Below are positions 41,071 to 51,021 of a stretch of 64,000 nt of DNA, piece by piece (the first letter of the stretch is position 1; every line of letters begins with the position of its first letter). The translations under genes and the position numbers were made by a program. The DNA lies in assembly GCA_965658445.1 (NCBI GenBank), contig CBFHSF010000008.1:48979-112978 (forward strand). The letters run 5' to 3'. The notes under the pieces are model-generated. The model had not been told where the DNA came from, did not search any database, and saw nothing but the letters and a program-made list of their open reading frames with translations. This DNA is from CBFHSF01 sp965658445 (lineage in GTDB: Bacteria > Bacteroidota > Bacteroidia > Flavobacteriales > Schleiferiaceae).

Positions 41071-43086
41071 TTAGTTGAGTTTTTTGCGTTGAGCTTCTAA
41101 ATCAATGATCAAATCGCGAAGTCTGGCCGCCTCAATAAAGTTCAAATCCTTGGCAGCCTTCTCCATTTCCTTGCGGGAGGCCTTGATGGCTTTTTCTAAA
41201 TCAGAAGAATTGTGATAGACCTTGGTGGATTCTTGCAATTCCTTTTGCTGCTCTTCCAAAACATAGTTCTGATTAGATTTTTCTGCCGCAGACGAACTGG
41301 CCAAAATGCTCTCTTTTGATTTTTTAAGGGCCGTGGGTACGATGTTGTTCTCTTTGTTGTAGGCATCTTGTATTTCACGACGACGATTGGTCTCATCAAT
41401 GGTCTTCTGCATGCTATCCGTAATCTTATCTGCATACATGATAGCGAGTCCGTTGACGTTTCTCGCCGCTCTACCAATGGTTTGTACCAAAGATCTTTGC
41501 GATCTCAAGAACCCTTCCTTATCGGCATCCAAAATGGCTACTAGACTCACTTCTGGAAAATCTAAACCCTCTCTAAGAAGGTTAACCCCAATGAGGACAT
41601 CAAAGATTCCCAAGCGTAAATCGCGCATGATTTCTACGCGTTCTAAAGTGTCTACGTCAGAGTGTATGTATCTGCATCGAATGCCGTAACGCGTCAGGTA
41701 TTTGGTCAATTCCTCAGCCATTCGCTTGGTCAAAGTGGTCACCAGAGTTCTCTCGTCCAGATCCACTCTCTTGAGAATTTCTTCCATCAAATCATCCACT
41801 TGATCCTTACTGGGACGCACTTCGATAACGGGATCGAGAAGTCCAGTGGGTCTAATGACTTGTTCAACGAAAATACCGTCAGATTTTTCCAATTCGTATT
41901 CTGCGGGTGTGGCGGAAACGTATACTACTTGGTTCTGGAGCATTTCGAACTCATCAAAGGTCAAGGGTCTATTGTCCATGGCTGCTGGCAATCGAAAGCC
42001 GTATTCTACAAGGTTTTCCTTGCGTGAACGGTCGCCACCATACATGGCTCTTACTTGGGGAATGGTTACGTGACTTTCGTCGATAACCATCAAGAAATCA
42101 TCCGGAAAGTAGTCCAACAAACAGAAGGGACGCGTACCGGGCTTTCTTCCATCTAAATACCTAGAATAATTTTCAATTCCTGAACAGTAGCCGAGTTCGC
42201 GAATCATTTCCAAGTCAAATTGCGTGCGCTCTTCCAATCTCTTTGCCTCTAAGGGGCGCGCTACTTCTCGGAAGTAATCTACGCGACTGACCATGTCTTC
42301 TTGAATCTGATGTATGGCCGTTTGCAATTTGTCCTTTCCGGTTACAAAGATATTGGCAGGGAAGAGGCGTAAGGCATCAAAAGAGGTCACCCTTTGACCT
42401 GAGGCGGGGTCCCATTGTTCAACGGTTTCAATTTCATCTCCCCAGAAGGAAATGCGAATGTAATGGTCCGCATAGGCTGGAAAAACATCTACCGTGTCGC
42501 CCTTTACCCTAAAGGTTCCTCGAGAAAACTCCGCGGTGGTTCGATTGTAGAGAGAATCTACTAGTCGGTGTAAAAACTGATTTCTTGGGATGACCTCACC
42601 CACTCGAATATCGATTACCGAATTGGTGAATTCCTCGGGGTTTCCAATACCGTATAGACAAGATACAGAGGCGACTACCAATACATCTCTTCGGCCGCTG
42701 AGTAGGGAGGAGGTGGTGGAGAGTCTCAGTTTTTCTATCTCATCATTTATGGATAAATCTTTTTCTATGTACGTCCCTGAAGTAGGAATGTAAGCTTCTG
42801 GCTGATAGTAGTCATAGTAGGAAACAAAATATTCCACCGCATTGTCTGGAAAGAATTGCTTGAATTCTCCATAGAGCTGCGCCGCCAAGGTTTTGTTGTG
42901 AGAGAGCACCAAGGTGGGCTTTTTCACTTCTTTAATAACGTTGGCCATGGTAAAGGTCTTTCCAGAACCCGTAACTCCAAGAAGTGTTTGAGCGGGGTCA
43001 TTTCTCTGAATGCCTTCTACCAATTGCCGGATGGCCTCTGGCTGATCTCCCGTAGGTTCAAATTCGGATTGTAGTGAAAATTCCAT
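41071..43086 (-). CDS. uvrB: UvrABC excinuclease subunit B
   Basis: A 671-residue DNA helicase-like protein from the ATG at 43084-43086 (MEFSLQSEFEPTGDQPEAI); 23 open codons upstream are not conserved. Walker A is GVTGSGKTFTMAN, the beta-hairpin region includes SYYDYYQPEAYIP, Walker B is MVIDESHVT, and helicase motifs VGVNLLREGLDFPEVSLVAILDADKEGFLR and QTIGRAARN follow. The C-terminal UVR domain (EKAIKASRKEMEKAAKDLNFIEAARLRD) binds UvrC. It verifies damage in nucleotide excision repair. Single gene, with a terminator between it and the next upstream gene. Confidence 0.97.
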   Translation of the reverse strand: MEFSLQSEFEPTGDQPEAIRQLVEGIQRNDPAQTLLGVTGSGKTFTMANVIKEVKKPTLVLSHNKTLAAQLYGEFKQFFPDNAVEYFVSYYDYYQPEAYIPTSGTYIEKDLSINDEIEKLRLSTTSSLLSGRRDVLVVASVSCLYGIGNPEEFTNSVIDIRVGEVIPRNQFLHRLVDSLYNRTTAEFSRGTFRVKGDTVDVFPAYADHYIRISFWGDEIETVEQWDPASGQRVTSFDALRLFPANIFVTGKDKLQTAIHQIQEDMVSRVDYFREVARPLEAKRLEERTQFDLEMIRELGYCSGIENYSRYLDGRKPGTRPFCLLDYFPDDFLMVIDESHVTIPQVRAMYGGDRSRKENLVEYGFRLPAAMDNRPLTFDEFEMLQNQVVYVSATPAEYELEKSDGIFVEQVIRPTGLLDPVIEVRPSKDQVDDLMEEILKRVDLDERTLVTTLTKRMAEELTKYLTRYGIRCRYIHSDVDTLERVEIMRDLRLGIFDVLIGVNLLREGLDFPEVSLVAILDADKEGFLRSQRSLVQTIGRAARNVNGLAIMYADKITDSMQKTIDETNRRREIQDAYNKENNIVPTALKKSKESILASSSAAEKSNQNYVLEEQQKELQESTKVYHNSSDLEKAIKASRKEMEKAAKDLNFIEAARLRDLIIDLEAQRKKLN

Positions 43087-43153
43087 GTGGTTTCTCTTTT
43101 TCCTTAGTCTTAATGGAACGGATTCCTTTCTTAATGGGGAAGGTACCCCTGTC

Positions 43154-43186
43154 AAAAAAGCCGAGGCATAACCTCGGCTTTTCTTT
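43154..43186 (-). terminator. intrinsic terminator of the DUF349 gene
   Basis: AAAAGCCGAGG and CCTCGGCTTTT form an 11-base perfect stem with a CATAA loop. It lies between the DUF349 gene end at 43203 and the uvrB start. Confidence 0.82.
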
Positions 43187-43202
43187 TGAATATCTATATA
43201 TT

Positions 43203-45314
43203 TTATTCGGCTGCGGGCTCTTCTCCCACATCAGAAGAACCTTCGGTGTCTTCTGTGGAAGCGGCCTCAGCTTCAGCGGCTGCTTTTTCACGATTCTTTT
43301 TCTCCTCGCGAACAAAGGCCAATTTGGTCTTGTACACTTCCAATTGATCGTTGAGTTTTCCGACTTGTTTCTTAACTTCCTTAACGAAGGGATTGTCATC
43401 TCCACCCGAAACCATAGAAACGTTGGTTTCCAATTGGAGAATTTCTTTCTTGACTTCGTCCATTTTCTTGCGAACGGCGTCGAGTTCTCTGTTTAGGCTG
43501 TGGTGATCGTCTCCGTCAAAGAATTGAACCACCTTGCTCTTGAATTTAATCAATTGGCTCTCTGCCTTAGAAAGGTTGAGTTTGTCGTAAACAGAATCTA
43601 CAAATTCGTTGTACTGTTTCTCGATTTCTGCAGCAGCTCTGGGAACTCTACCGGCTTCTTTCCACTCAGCGCCCCAAGCTTTGAGATTCTCTAAGGCTTC
43701 CTTAGCATCTTCGACGATTTCTGACTTTTTAAACTTGTCGAGAAGCTCTTGTTTCTTGGCCAAATTCACTTCCAAAGCCTTGTCCAACTCTTTGTTGTGC
43801 TCTGTTAGACGGTCAAAGAAATGATTACAAGCGGCTCTGAACTGATTCCAAATTTTATCAGATTCTGCACGAGGGACGTATCCGATTTTTTTCCAGTCCT
43901 GCTGAATTCTCTTGAGTTCGTTGGACGTTTCTTTCCAATCCGTCGATTCCTTGATCTCTTCAACTTTTGCCAAGAGCGCTTTTTTGCGCTCTAGGTTTTT
44001 GCTTTGTTGACTCTTGAGTTCTTTGTAGAAATCGTTTTTCGCCTTGTTGAAGGCTTTGTTGGCTTCTCTGTACTTTTCCCATAGGACATCGTTTTCAGGA
44101 AGGTTGATTCTCCCCAAAGACTTGAATTGATTTCTCAATTGATCCATAGACTTGATGGCGTTTTGCCATGCATTGTGGCTCTTGAGCTTGTCAAAGGAAA
44201 AGTTTTGAATCTTCTCTACCAATTCTGCCTTTTCTTTGAGTCTTTCTCCGGCTTCCTCTTTTCTCTGCTTGAAGAAGTCGTGGCGCTTGTCGTGGATGGA
44301 TTTTGTGGCCTCAGAAAATTCCTTCCAAAGTTCTTCTCTGTGTTCCCTGTCTACAGGACCCACTTCTTTCCACTTTTTGTGGAGGGCCTGAAGGGCGTTG
44401 AAGGTTTCGGTATTGATTTCGGCTTTTGCCAACTCCAACGCTTCCTGAACCAACGCTTTCTTCTGGTCCAGATTTTTTTGGAAATCCAACTCTCTTAACT
44501 CCTTGCTCATGCGCAAGTACTCATAGAAATTGTCCACGTGGTGGTGGTAGTTTCTCCAGAGTTCTGTGGAATCCAACTTGGGGACTGGGCCGGTTTCTTT
44601 CCATCGATCCATCAATCCCTTAAATGTATTGTAGGCTTCGGTTACCGTTCCCGGCTGGGTCGGTAATTCCTTGATTTGCTTTACGATGTCTTGCTTGATC
44701 GCCAAGTTGCTAGACAAATCCTTTTCCAATTGCTGGTAGTAATTTCTCCTCTTGGTCTTAAACTCGTTGTAGAGAGCTCTAAACGCTTCGCGATGTGGCT
44801 GAATAAACTCGAAGTCCAATTCATTTCCACCTTCAGCCAAAAAGGCTTCTCGCTTTGCATTTCTCACCTCGTCAAGTTCCTTTAGAACCGCTGTTCTAAT
44901 GGCTTCAACGGGTTCTTTTAACTTTTGGATAGGGGCATTCTGAATCCATTTCTTGGCTTCGTCAATTAACTGGTCTACGGAGAGTTCGTTGAGATCGGGA
45001 AGTTCTAAGTGCTCCTCGGCATACTCATCCTGTTCCTCGTCAGATTCAACGGCCTCGGTAGAATCTACCATGTCCTCATCCTCAGATGAAGAGGTGTTTT
45101 CTTCTTCCTGTGGCTTGGTTTCCATGTGGGTTTCTGTCCCAGTGGTCGCCTCTGCATTCGTCTCTACTTTTTCCTCTTGAGGAGTTTCTTTGGGAGGGAT
45201 TTCAGTCGTCTCCTGAGAATTCTCGAGTGTAGAGTCAGTAGTTTCTTCGTTTCCAGTTTCGTTCAAAGGGAGTTTAGGGGTCTCCTCTTCCTGGTTGAGT
45301 TTTTCCTCAGCCAT
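43203..45314 (-). CDS. DUF349 domain-containing coiled-coil protein
   Basis: A 703-residue protein from the ATG at 45312-45314 (MAEEKLNQEE); the longer open frame upstream does not look coding. Residues 1-130 are acidic and disordered. From about 200 to 620 there are six or seven repeats of about 70 residues, each with a W(K)xxG-(P/R)-V-P-like core: DRWKETGPVPK, KWKEVGPVDRE, QFKSLGRINLPE, DWKKIGYVPRA and EWKEAGRVPRA. These are DUF349 repeats, long helical hairpins. The C-terminus is a coiled coil and an acidic tail. Function unknown; its size and charge suggest a ribosome- or nucleoid-associated scaffold (guess). Confidence 0.85.
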   Translation of the reverse strand: MAEEKLNQEEETPKLPLNETGNEETTDSTLENSQETTEIPPKETPQEEKVETNAEATTGTETHMETKPQEEENTSSSEDEDMVDSTEAVESDEEQDEYAEEHLELPDLNELSVDQLIDEAKKWIQNAPIQKLKEPVEAIRTAVLKELDEVRNAKREAFLAEGGNELDFEFIQPHREAFRALYNEFKTKRRNYYQQLEKDLSSNLAIKQDIVKQIKELPTQPGTVTEAYNTFKGLMDRWKETGPVPKLDSTELWRNYHHHVDNFYEYLRMSKELRELDFQKNLDQKKALVQEALELAKAEINTETFNALQALHKKWKEVGPVDREHREELWKEFSEATKSIHDKRHDFFKQRKEEAGERLKEKAELVEKIQNFSFDKLKSHNAWQNAIKSMDQLRNQFKSLGRINLPENDVLWEKYREANKAFNKAKNDFYKELKSQQSKNLERKKALLAKVEEIKESTDWKETSNELKRIQQDWKKIGYVPRAESDKIWNQFRAACNHFFDRLTEHNKELDKALEVNLAKKQELLDKFKKSEIVEDAKEALENLKAWGAEWKEAGRVPRAAAEIEKQYNEFVDSVYDKLNLSKAESQLIKFKSKVVQFFDGDDHHSLNRELDAVRKKMDEVKKEILQLETNVSMVSGGDDNPFVKEVKKQVGKLNDQLEVYKTKLAFVREEKKNREKAAAEAEAASTEDTEGSSDVGEEPAAE

Positions 45315-45460
45315 AGCGTATCGATTTAAATGGGTGTTAATTGATAATAGCAAGATAGAAACCCTTTGCGGCTTCTCCAACCTTTTAACCCGTATTCGTA
45401 CGGTTTGGTTTACAATGAAATGACGATGGTTGTAAAGTCTTGCTATGACTGGGCTGACGG

Positions 45461-46180
45461 CTATGAATTCCAAATATCCCAAGCGGCTTCTGCCTGAAGA
45501 ACCAGCATTTTATGCCCATTTTGTATGGTTGCTCCAGCGTTTTGTGCTCTTTTTAAGAATTCTGTAACGTCAGGATTGTAAATAAGATCGTAAAAGTATT
45601 GATGGGATTGGATATCTGCGTATGGAAAATCGGGAGCGTCTTCAACATTGGGATACGTCCCTATAGGGGTGCAATGGACCACCAAATCATATTGAGCTAT
45701 AGGTAGTGTCTTGAGTTCTGTCCAAGGGACGTCATTGCCTTTTGGATTCCTCGCCACTACACAGGTTTCAATGGCCATTTGTTTTAAGGCGTAGAGGACG
45801 GCTTTGTGGGCGCCTCCATTTCCCAATATCAATGCTTTTGAGAAGTTGTTGTGGGGAAGACTTTCCGTAAAGCCAATCCAATCTGTGTTGTGTCCAATCA
45901 GTTGATTTTCAGAAAATTCAATTGTATTAACGGCACCAATTTCTCGGGCACTTCTCGACAGGGAATCCAGAAGGGGAATGATTTCTCTTTTGTAGGGAAT
46001 AGTAACGTTCATACCGCTCCAATCCCTTTGATTGAGCGCAGCCTTTAGCGAGTGGTTTTGTGGAACTTCTACGGCCTCATACTGAGCGTGAATATTGAGC
46101 TTTTTAAACTTTTTAAAGAAGTACGCTGGACTGAAACTGTAGTCAAGGCGTTCTCCTATCAATCCAAAGTGTTTTTTCAT
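45461..46180 (-). CDS. aroE: shikimate dehydrogenase
   Basis: A 239-residue enzyme from the ATG at 46178-46180 (MKKHFGLIGERLDYSFSPAYF), matching the family start GxIGxxxxxSxSP. Shikimate-binding residues are in MNVTIPYKREI (Lys as base) and NTDWIGF; the NADP fold is ALILGNGGAHKAV followed by the basic VVARNPKG. It reduces 3-dehydroshikimate to shikimate on the way to aromatic amino acids. The first motif Ser-x-Ser-Pro is YSFSP, complete. It is downstream of the DUF368 gene on the minus strand with a 57-base interval. Confidence 0.92.
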   Translation of the reverse strand: MKKHFGLIGERLDYSFSPAYFFKKFKKLNIHAQYEAVEVPQNHSLKAALNQRDWSGMNVTIPYKREIIPLLDSLSRSAREIGAVNTIEFSENQLIGHNTDWIGFTESLPHNNFSKALILGNGGAHKAVLYALKQMAIETCVVARNPKGNDVPWTELKTLPIAQYDLVVHCTPIGTYPNVEDAPDFPYADIQSHQYFYDLIYNPDVTEFLKRAQNAGATIQNGHKMLVLQAEAAWDIWNS

Positions 46181-46237
46181 TGATGACGATCTTAAATCTT
46201 CCCATTGCTCTCTGAGCAAAAGAGCTCTTTAAAGATA

Positions 46238-47188
46238 CTAATCGTTTTGAGGTTTTCTGCGAGAGGCCCATTCCATAACGGCAATGATGGCAGCACCTGT
46301 TAAAAATAGGCCTATTGCTGGGCCCAATTGACTGGGTGTATTGTACAGTTCTTCAAATCGCTGAGGAAGAATACTAACTTGTTCTACGGGAACGATTTCT
46401 TCATTGGGTTCACCGGCGTGTTTGGTGAAGGTAGAAAGGGTTTCTTTCCAAGGCCAAATCTTATTTAATGAACCCACCAAGAATCCTGAGAGTACGGCAA
46501 TGGTTACATCGTGATGCTTGGCAAACATCCATTTGAGTAATCTTGAAAAGGAAAGTAATCCAATCACAGCACCCACAGCAAATGTGGCTATGGTCAAGAG
46601 ATTTCTTTCGTGAATGGCCGTTAAAACCACTTTATAAGACCCCATGAGGAGAAGGATAAAGCTTCCACTAATTCCCGGTAGTATCATGGCGCAAATGGCA
46701 ATCATACCGCTGATAAAGATGTACCATAGGGCTTCATTTTCTGTCTGAGCGGGCAATGTTGTGATGTAGTAGGCAAAAGCGGCTCCAATTACAAGGCCTA
46801 CCACGGTTGATAATTTCCACTTTTTCACCCCCTTAGCTACAAAGAATATACTGGCGAAAACCAATCCAAAGAAGAAAGACCACAACAGGGTTGGGTGCGT
46901 GTCCAAGAGATAGGTGATTCCCTTGGCCAGGCTAATGATGGAAATGGCTATTCCCAAAAACAGGGACACAAAAAACCACCCGTTAATGTAGTTCCAAGCT
47001 TTCCCCAAACCTTCCTTTCTAAGGATGGAAAGGGCTTCTAAATTGATTTTATTGATGGAGTTGATCAGTTCTTCGTAAATCCCTGTAATAAAGGCAATGG
47101 TACCTCCAGAAACTCCAGGAACGACATCGGCGGCTCCCATGGCCAATCCCTTGAGGGTGATGGAAGCGTAATCTTTTAGGCTGCGCAC
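46238..47188 (-). CDS. DUF368 membrane protein, probable polyprenyl-phosphate translocase
   Basis: A 316-residue polytopic membrane protein, about eight to nine spans. The family signature is at the N-terminus: GLAMGAADVVPGVSGGTIAFITGIYEELI, with a related motif in the second half, ICAMILPGISGSFILLLMGSY. DUF368 proteins (PopT) and DedA proteins have been shown to recycle undecaprenyl phosphate across the inner membrane, which feeds peptidoglycan and O-antigen synthesis. The duplicated PG(V/I)SG motifs are the likely transport core. It precedes aroE on the minus strand. Confidence 0.9.
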   Translation of the reverse strand: MRSLKDYASITLKGLAMGAADVVPGVSGGTIAFITGIYEELINSINKINLEALSILRKEGLGKAWNYINGWFFVSLFLGIAISIISLAKGITYLLDTHPTLLWSFFFGLVFASIFFVAKGVKKWKLSTVVGLVIGAAFAYYITTLPAQTENEALWYIFISGMIAICAMILPGISGSFILLLMGSYKVVLTAIHERNLLTIATFAVGAVIGLLSFSRLLKWMFAKHHDVTIAVLSGFLVGSLNKIWPWKETLSTFTKHAGEPNEEIVPVEQVSILPQRFEELYNTPSQLGPAIGLFLTGAAIIAVMEWASRRKPQND

Positions 47189-47308
47189 AGATTGATAGGT
47201 TTTAAGTTCTCAGCAAATTCTAACCAAAAGTAAACGTTTAGCTCGGAATGCGAAGTTATAGAATACGAAATGTCCAATTCTGGCTCCCGTTAAAGGTCTT
47301 TGGGAATC

Positions 47309-48688
47309 CTAGTCTAGGAAGGAGGCAATGTTTTCCTCATCGGCGTAGTGGGGGAAGTATTCAAAGAAGATGTCCTTGACTTTTGGGCTGTGCACCTTAG
47401 CCGCTGCCAATTGATCAAAGGCCTCGTTATCTCTTCCAACGGCTAACAAGTAACCGGCATAGACACATAGGAGTTCTTCAGAATCTCCGTGAAGGGAAAC
47501 AGCTTCTTTGAGCAGACCCAAAGCCTGTTCTACCTCGTCCATATCCAGCAACAATTCTGCGTAGTCTATGTAGAGCTCGGGGTCCTTGTATCCTTGGTCG
47601 AGAATCTTCTCGTAGCACTGTGTGGCTTCGAGGTATAGTCCCACCTGCTTGTAGACATCCGCAGCCACTACGAGGTAGTCTGTGTTTTCCTCATCAAGAG
47701 AAATGGCCTTTCTAATGTTGTGGATGGATTCGAAAATCTTTCCATGGGCCAAGTTGATAAGGGATAGCTCTAAATACGCTTCGTCCAACTCGGGATCTTC
47801 AGAAATGGCCAATCGGAAAAATTTTTGCGCCTTTCGCATTTCTCCCATTTGACGATAACAATTCCCCAAGCGGTAGTAGGAGTAACCGGAAGGTTCGTCG
47901 TATTCAAAGGAACGCAAGTACGTCTCCGTCGCTTGCTCGTATTGTCCGAGCTTTTCGTGGAGTTTTGCTTTTTCGAAGTAAGCCGCTGTAAAGTACTCAT
48001 CAATGATTAATGCAAAATCAAAGGCCTCTAAGGCGAGTTTGGGCTTGTCCAATTTATTGTAGATCAATCCCAACTGGTACCATGCAGTTTCCGAATAGGG
48101 ATTGGTGTCTAGGTATTTTTTAAAATATCCAATGGCCTTCTCATTGGCCTCTAAGAAATCGTAACAAAGACTCAAGTTGTAAAGGGCCAATTCATCATCT
48201 GGGAATGTCTCCAAGGTGAGCTTCAACCATTTGATGGCCTCTTTGTATTCGCCCAACTGTTGGTGCTCATAGGCAACCAATGGGTAGATTTCTACGGGGT
48301 CTTGATGGGCTTCAATGGCTTCTTTAAAGGTGACAATGGCCTGGCGGTGTTGCCCTTCTTTAGAGAAGAAGGTACCTCTAGCAACTAGGAGGTCAAAGTT
48401 GTTGGGATCCAAAGATTCTGCGCGCTCTAGCTCTTCCTCTGCCTTGTCCAATTTATTGGTGGCCAGAAAGTATTGAGCTCTTTTGATGGGGAAACTCGCC
48501 GACGTTGGGTGCTGGTCAGAACCCAAGTCTATTGCCTTCATCGCCTTGTTGAAAAAACCATTTTCGAAATAGTGATCAGCAAGAGATTCGAGGTCGTCCA
48601 CGTCAAAAAAGAGCACAGAATGGCTGGCCAGCATCTCTTCAAAGCGCTGAACCAATTGATTTATAGACGAATCTTCAAATTCAAACAT
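47309..48688 (-). CDS. tetratricopeptide repeat protein
   Basis: A 459-residue protein without signal peptide. After a short N-terminal helix it is built almost wholly of TPR units, about eleven of 34 residues each, for example NKAMKAIDLGSDQHPTSASF, AIGYFKKYLDTNPYSETAWY, AIVTFKEAIEAHQDPVEIYP and ATQCYEKILDQGYKDPELYI. Such solenoids bind partner proteins; no extra enzyme domain is present. Flavobacterial homologues usually lie near tex or cell-envelope genes, but no specific role is known. It is divergent from the tex gene. Confidence 0.85.
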   Translation of the reverse strand: MFEFEDSSINQLVQRFEEMLASHSVLFFDVDDLESLADHYFENGFFNKAMKAIDLGSDQHPTSASFPIKRAQYFLATNKLDKAEEELERAESLDPNNFDLLVARGTFFSKEGQHRQAIVTFKEAIEAHQDPVEIYPLVAYEHQQLGEYKEAIKWLKLTLETFPDDELALYNLSLCYDFLEANEKAIGYFKKYLDTNPYSETAWYQLGLIYNKLDKPKLALEAFDFALIIDEYFTAAYFEKAKLHEKLGQYEQATETYLRSFEYDEPSGYSYYRLGNCYRQMGEMRKAQKFFRLAISEDPELDEAYLELSLINLAHGKIFESIHNIRKAISLDEENTDYLVVAADVYKQVGLYLEATQCYEKILDQGYKDPELYIDYAELLLDMDEVEQALGLLKEAVSLHGDSEELLCVYAGYLLAVGRDNEAFDQLAAAKVHSPKVKDIFFEYFPHYADEENIASFLD

Positions 48689-48826
48689 AGTCGTAGGTGT
48701 TGCTACCTAAATATAGAACGAATTGCGGCCGGCAAAAGTAAGTACATTCAAAAGAAATTAACATTTAAATCAACAATTTTGATTTGCTCATATACTCATT
48801 CAATGAATCTTTTGTTTTTTTGAGCC

Positions 48827-50959
48827 ATGACAAACACGACCTCAGGAAATACTTCCCTCAACGCATTTATAGCCAAACAAACCCAAATTTCTCCGCGATC
48901 CATTGATAAAACGCTACAACTTTTAGCAGGTGGAGCAACCATTCCGTTTATCGCCCGATACCGCAAAGAGGCTACAGGGCATTTGGATGAAGTTCAGGTA
49001 GGCCATATAGTAGATACCAAGGCTCTTTGGGAAAAAATAGATAGCCGCAAGAAAACCATTCTCTCCACTTTGGAAGAATTGGGCATCTCTGATACCAAGC
49101 TCTTAGAGTCCATAGAGAATTGTTGGGTGCTTTCCGATTTAGAAGACCTATACACTCCCTACAAGCCCAAGAGAAGAACCAAGGCTCAGCAGGCTCGAGA
49201 AAAAGGGTTAGAATCCTTGGCCAAGCAAATCATGTCAGGCACCAATGCCTATGATGTAGTGGGACGCTTTATAAATTCAGAAGTATCTGAAGATGATGCC
49301 TTGGAGGGAGCTGTAGAAATCATGGCGGAGTGGTACTCAGAGAGACGTTTTTTAAAAAACCTGCTTCGAGGAAACGCCCAAAGACATGGTCAGTGGATTT
49401 CTAAAGTCGCAAAGGGCAAGGAGGAGGAAGGCAAAGCCTACAAGGACTACTTTGACTTTTCAACTCCTGTGCGAAGAATGCCGGGCTTCCGATGGTTGGC
49501 ATTGGAAAGAGCGGAAACCGAAAAAATCATACGTCTGAAACTCGACATCCCCAAAGACAAAGGAGAAGACGCAGTAGTCGAAGCCGCCACTTCCCAAAAA
49601 TCCGATACCGAAGGGTTTTGCAAAAAAGCCGCAACGGAGGCCTTTAAGCGATTTATAAAACCCGGGGTGGAGTCAGAAATCCGCTCTCAAAACAAAGAGA
49701 ATGCCGATGCAGAGGCCATTGCCATATTTACAGGGAACTTGAGACAACTCCTAATGATGCCTCCCTTGGGGACAGAGCGCGTCTTGGCCATCGACCCGGG
49801 GTTTAGAACGGGGTGCAAGGTGGTGTGTATCGATGAAAACGGAAACCTTCTTCACAATGAAACCCTGTTTCCGCACCCACCTCAAAAAGAAGTCAACCAG
49901 AGCAAGAAAAAATTGGCTCAGTTGGTTCAGGCATATAAGATTGATGCCATCGCAATAGGAAACGGAACCGCAGGACGAGAGACGGAGCGATTGGTAAAGT
50001 CCACGACTTTTGACAGAGAGGTCAAAGCCTTTATGGTTACCGAAGACGGTGCTTCCATATACTCAGCGAGTTCTGTGGGTAGAAAAGAATTTCCACAGTA
50101 CGACGTCACCGTTAGAGGGGCCGTAAGTATTGGAAGGCGTTTACAAGATCCACTGGCAGAATTGGTAAAACTCGACCCGAAGAATTTGGGAGTGGGGCAA
50201 TATCAGCACGATGTCAATCAAAAAGCCTTACAAGAAGCCTTGGATAGGGTGGTGGTTTCTTGTGTAAACCAAGTAGGAGTGGAAGTCAATACCGCATCAG
50301 AATACCTCTTGCAATACGTTTCGGGAGTTGGGCCCAAACTGGCTGCAAACATCATAGCTCATCGCAAAAAAGAAGGGCCTTTTACTTCTAGAGAATCTCT
50401 CAAAAAGGTTCCTTTGATGGGACCTTTGGCTTTCGAACAATCTGCAGGATTTATTCGCATTGCCGATGGAGAAAATCCACTGGACAACACCGGAGTTCAC
50501 CCGGAAAGCTATAAGGTAATTGAACGCGTCGCCAAGTCTTCAGGAAAGAACATAGAATCGTTGATGCGGGATGTAGACGCAGCGGATTGGAAGTCGGTTG
50601 ATCTGGCAGACGCCACTTTGGAAGATTTACTAGACGACCTCAAAAAGCCAGGACGTGATCCTCGGGAGGCCATTTCGGTGTTCTCGTTTTCTGATGAATT
50701 TTCTTCCATAGAAAATGTGAGAGTAGGAGCCATTGTTCCCGGTTTGGTTTCTAATATTACCAAATTTGGCGCCTTTGTAGACATCGGGATTAAGCAGCAT
50801 GGATTGGTTCACATTTCTCAATTGGCCAATGCCTTTGTTTCAGACCCACTTCAGATTGTTTCGTTGCAACAGGCGGTAAACGTTAAAATAGTGGATGTTG
50901 ACCTCGAGAGAAATCGCATACAGTTGAGCATGAAAGACGTTACGCAACCAAAGAGATAA
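48827..50959 (+). CDS. tex: Tex-type RNA-binding transcription accessory protein
   Basis: A 710-residue protein with the Tex layout: N-terminal helical region (RSIDKTLQLLAGGATIPFIARYRKEATG), a YqgF/RNase H-like domain starting ERVLAIDPGFRTGCKVV, helix-hairpin-helix (YVSGVGPKLAANIIAHRKKEGPFTSRESL) and a C-terminal S1 domain (GAIVPGLVSNITKFGAFVDIGIKQHGLVH). Tex binds nucleic acid and is thought to act in transcription and toxin/stress responses. The length is slightly below E. coli YhgF (773). A short hairpin follows the stop. Confidence 0.93.
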   Translation: MTNTTSGNTSLNAFIAKQTQISPRSIDKTLQLLAGGATIPFIARYRKEATGHLDEVQVGHIVDTKALWEKIDSRKKTILSTLEELGISDTKLLESIENCWVLSDLEDLYTPYKPKRRTKAQQAREKGLESLAKQIMSGTNAYDVVGRFINSEVSEDDALEGAVEIMAEWYSERRFLKNLLRGNAQRHGQWISKVAKGKEEEGKAYKDYFDFSTPVRRMPGFRWLALERAETEKIIRLKLDIPKDKGEDAVVEAATSQKSDTEGFCKKAATEAFKRFIKPGVESEIRSQNKENADAEAIAIFTGNLRQLLMMPPLGTERVLAIDPGFRTGCKVVCIDENGNLLHNETLFPHPPQKEVNQSKKKLAQLVQAYKIDAIAIGNGTAGRETERLVKSTTFDREVKAFMVTEDGASIYSASSVGRKEFPQYDVTVRGAVSIGRRLQDPLAELVKLDPKNLGVGQYQHDVNQKALQEALDRVVVSCVNQVGVEVNTASEYLLQYVSGVGPKLAANIIAHRKKEGPFTSRESLKKVPLMGPLAFEQSAGFIRIADGENPLDNTGVHPESYKVIERVAKSSGKNIESLMRDVDAADWKSVDLADATLEDLLDDLKKPGRDPREAISVFSFSDEFSSIENVRVGAIVPGLVSNITKFGAFVDIGIKQHGLVHISQLANAFVSDPLQIVSLQQAVNVKIVDVDLERNRIQLSMKDVTQPKR

Positions 50960-50969
50960 ACTGAAAAAT

Positions 50970-51002
50970 AAACCCTGAAAATTAAAGGGGTTTTCTATTT
51001 TT
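50970..51002 (+). terminator. weak terminator after tex
   Basis: AAACCC pairs with GGGTTT across a loop of about 12 bases and is followed by TTCTATTTTT. The stem is only six or seven base pairs. Its T-rich end overlaps the likely promoter of the next gene. Confidence 0.5.
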
Positions 51003-51003
51003 G
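50996..51003 (+). promoter_or_regulatory. candidate -7 element for the phosphohexomutase gene
   Basis: TATTTTTG matches TAnnTTTG and lies 18 bases before the ATG at 51022. It shares bases with the T-tract of the hairpin that ends tex. No good -33 TTG is seen upstream. Confidence 0.4.
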
Positions 51004-51021
51004 AAGTATCAAATACAAGCT

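Noticed and set aside
45315..45482. 56-codon N-terminal extension of the DUF349 protein
   Set aside because: It is basic and unlike the acidic start of homologues; the internal ATG fits better.
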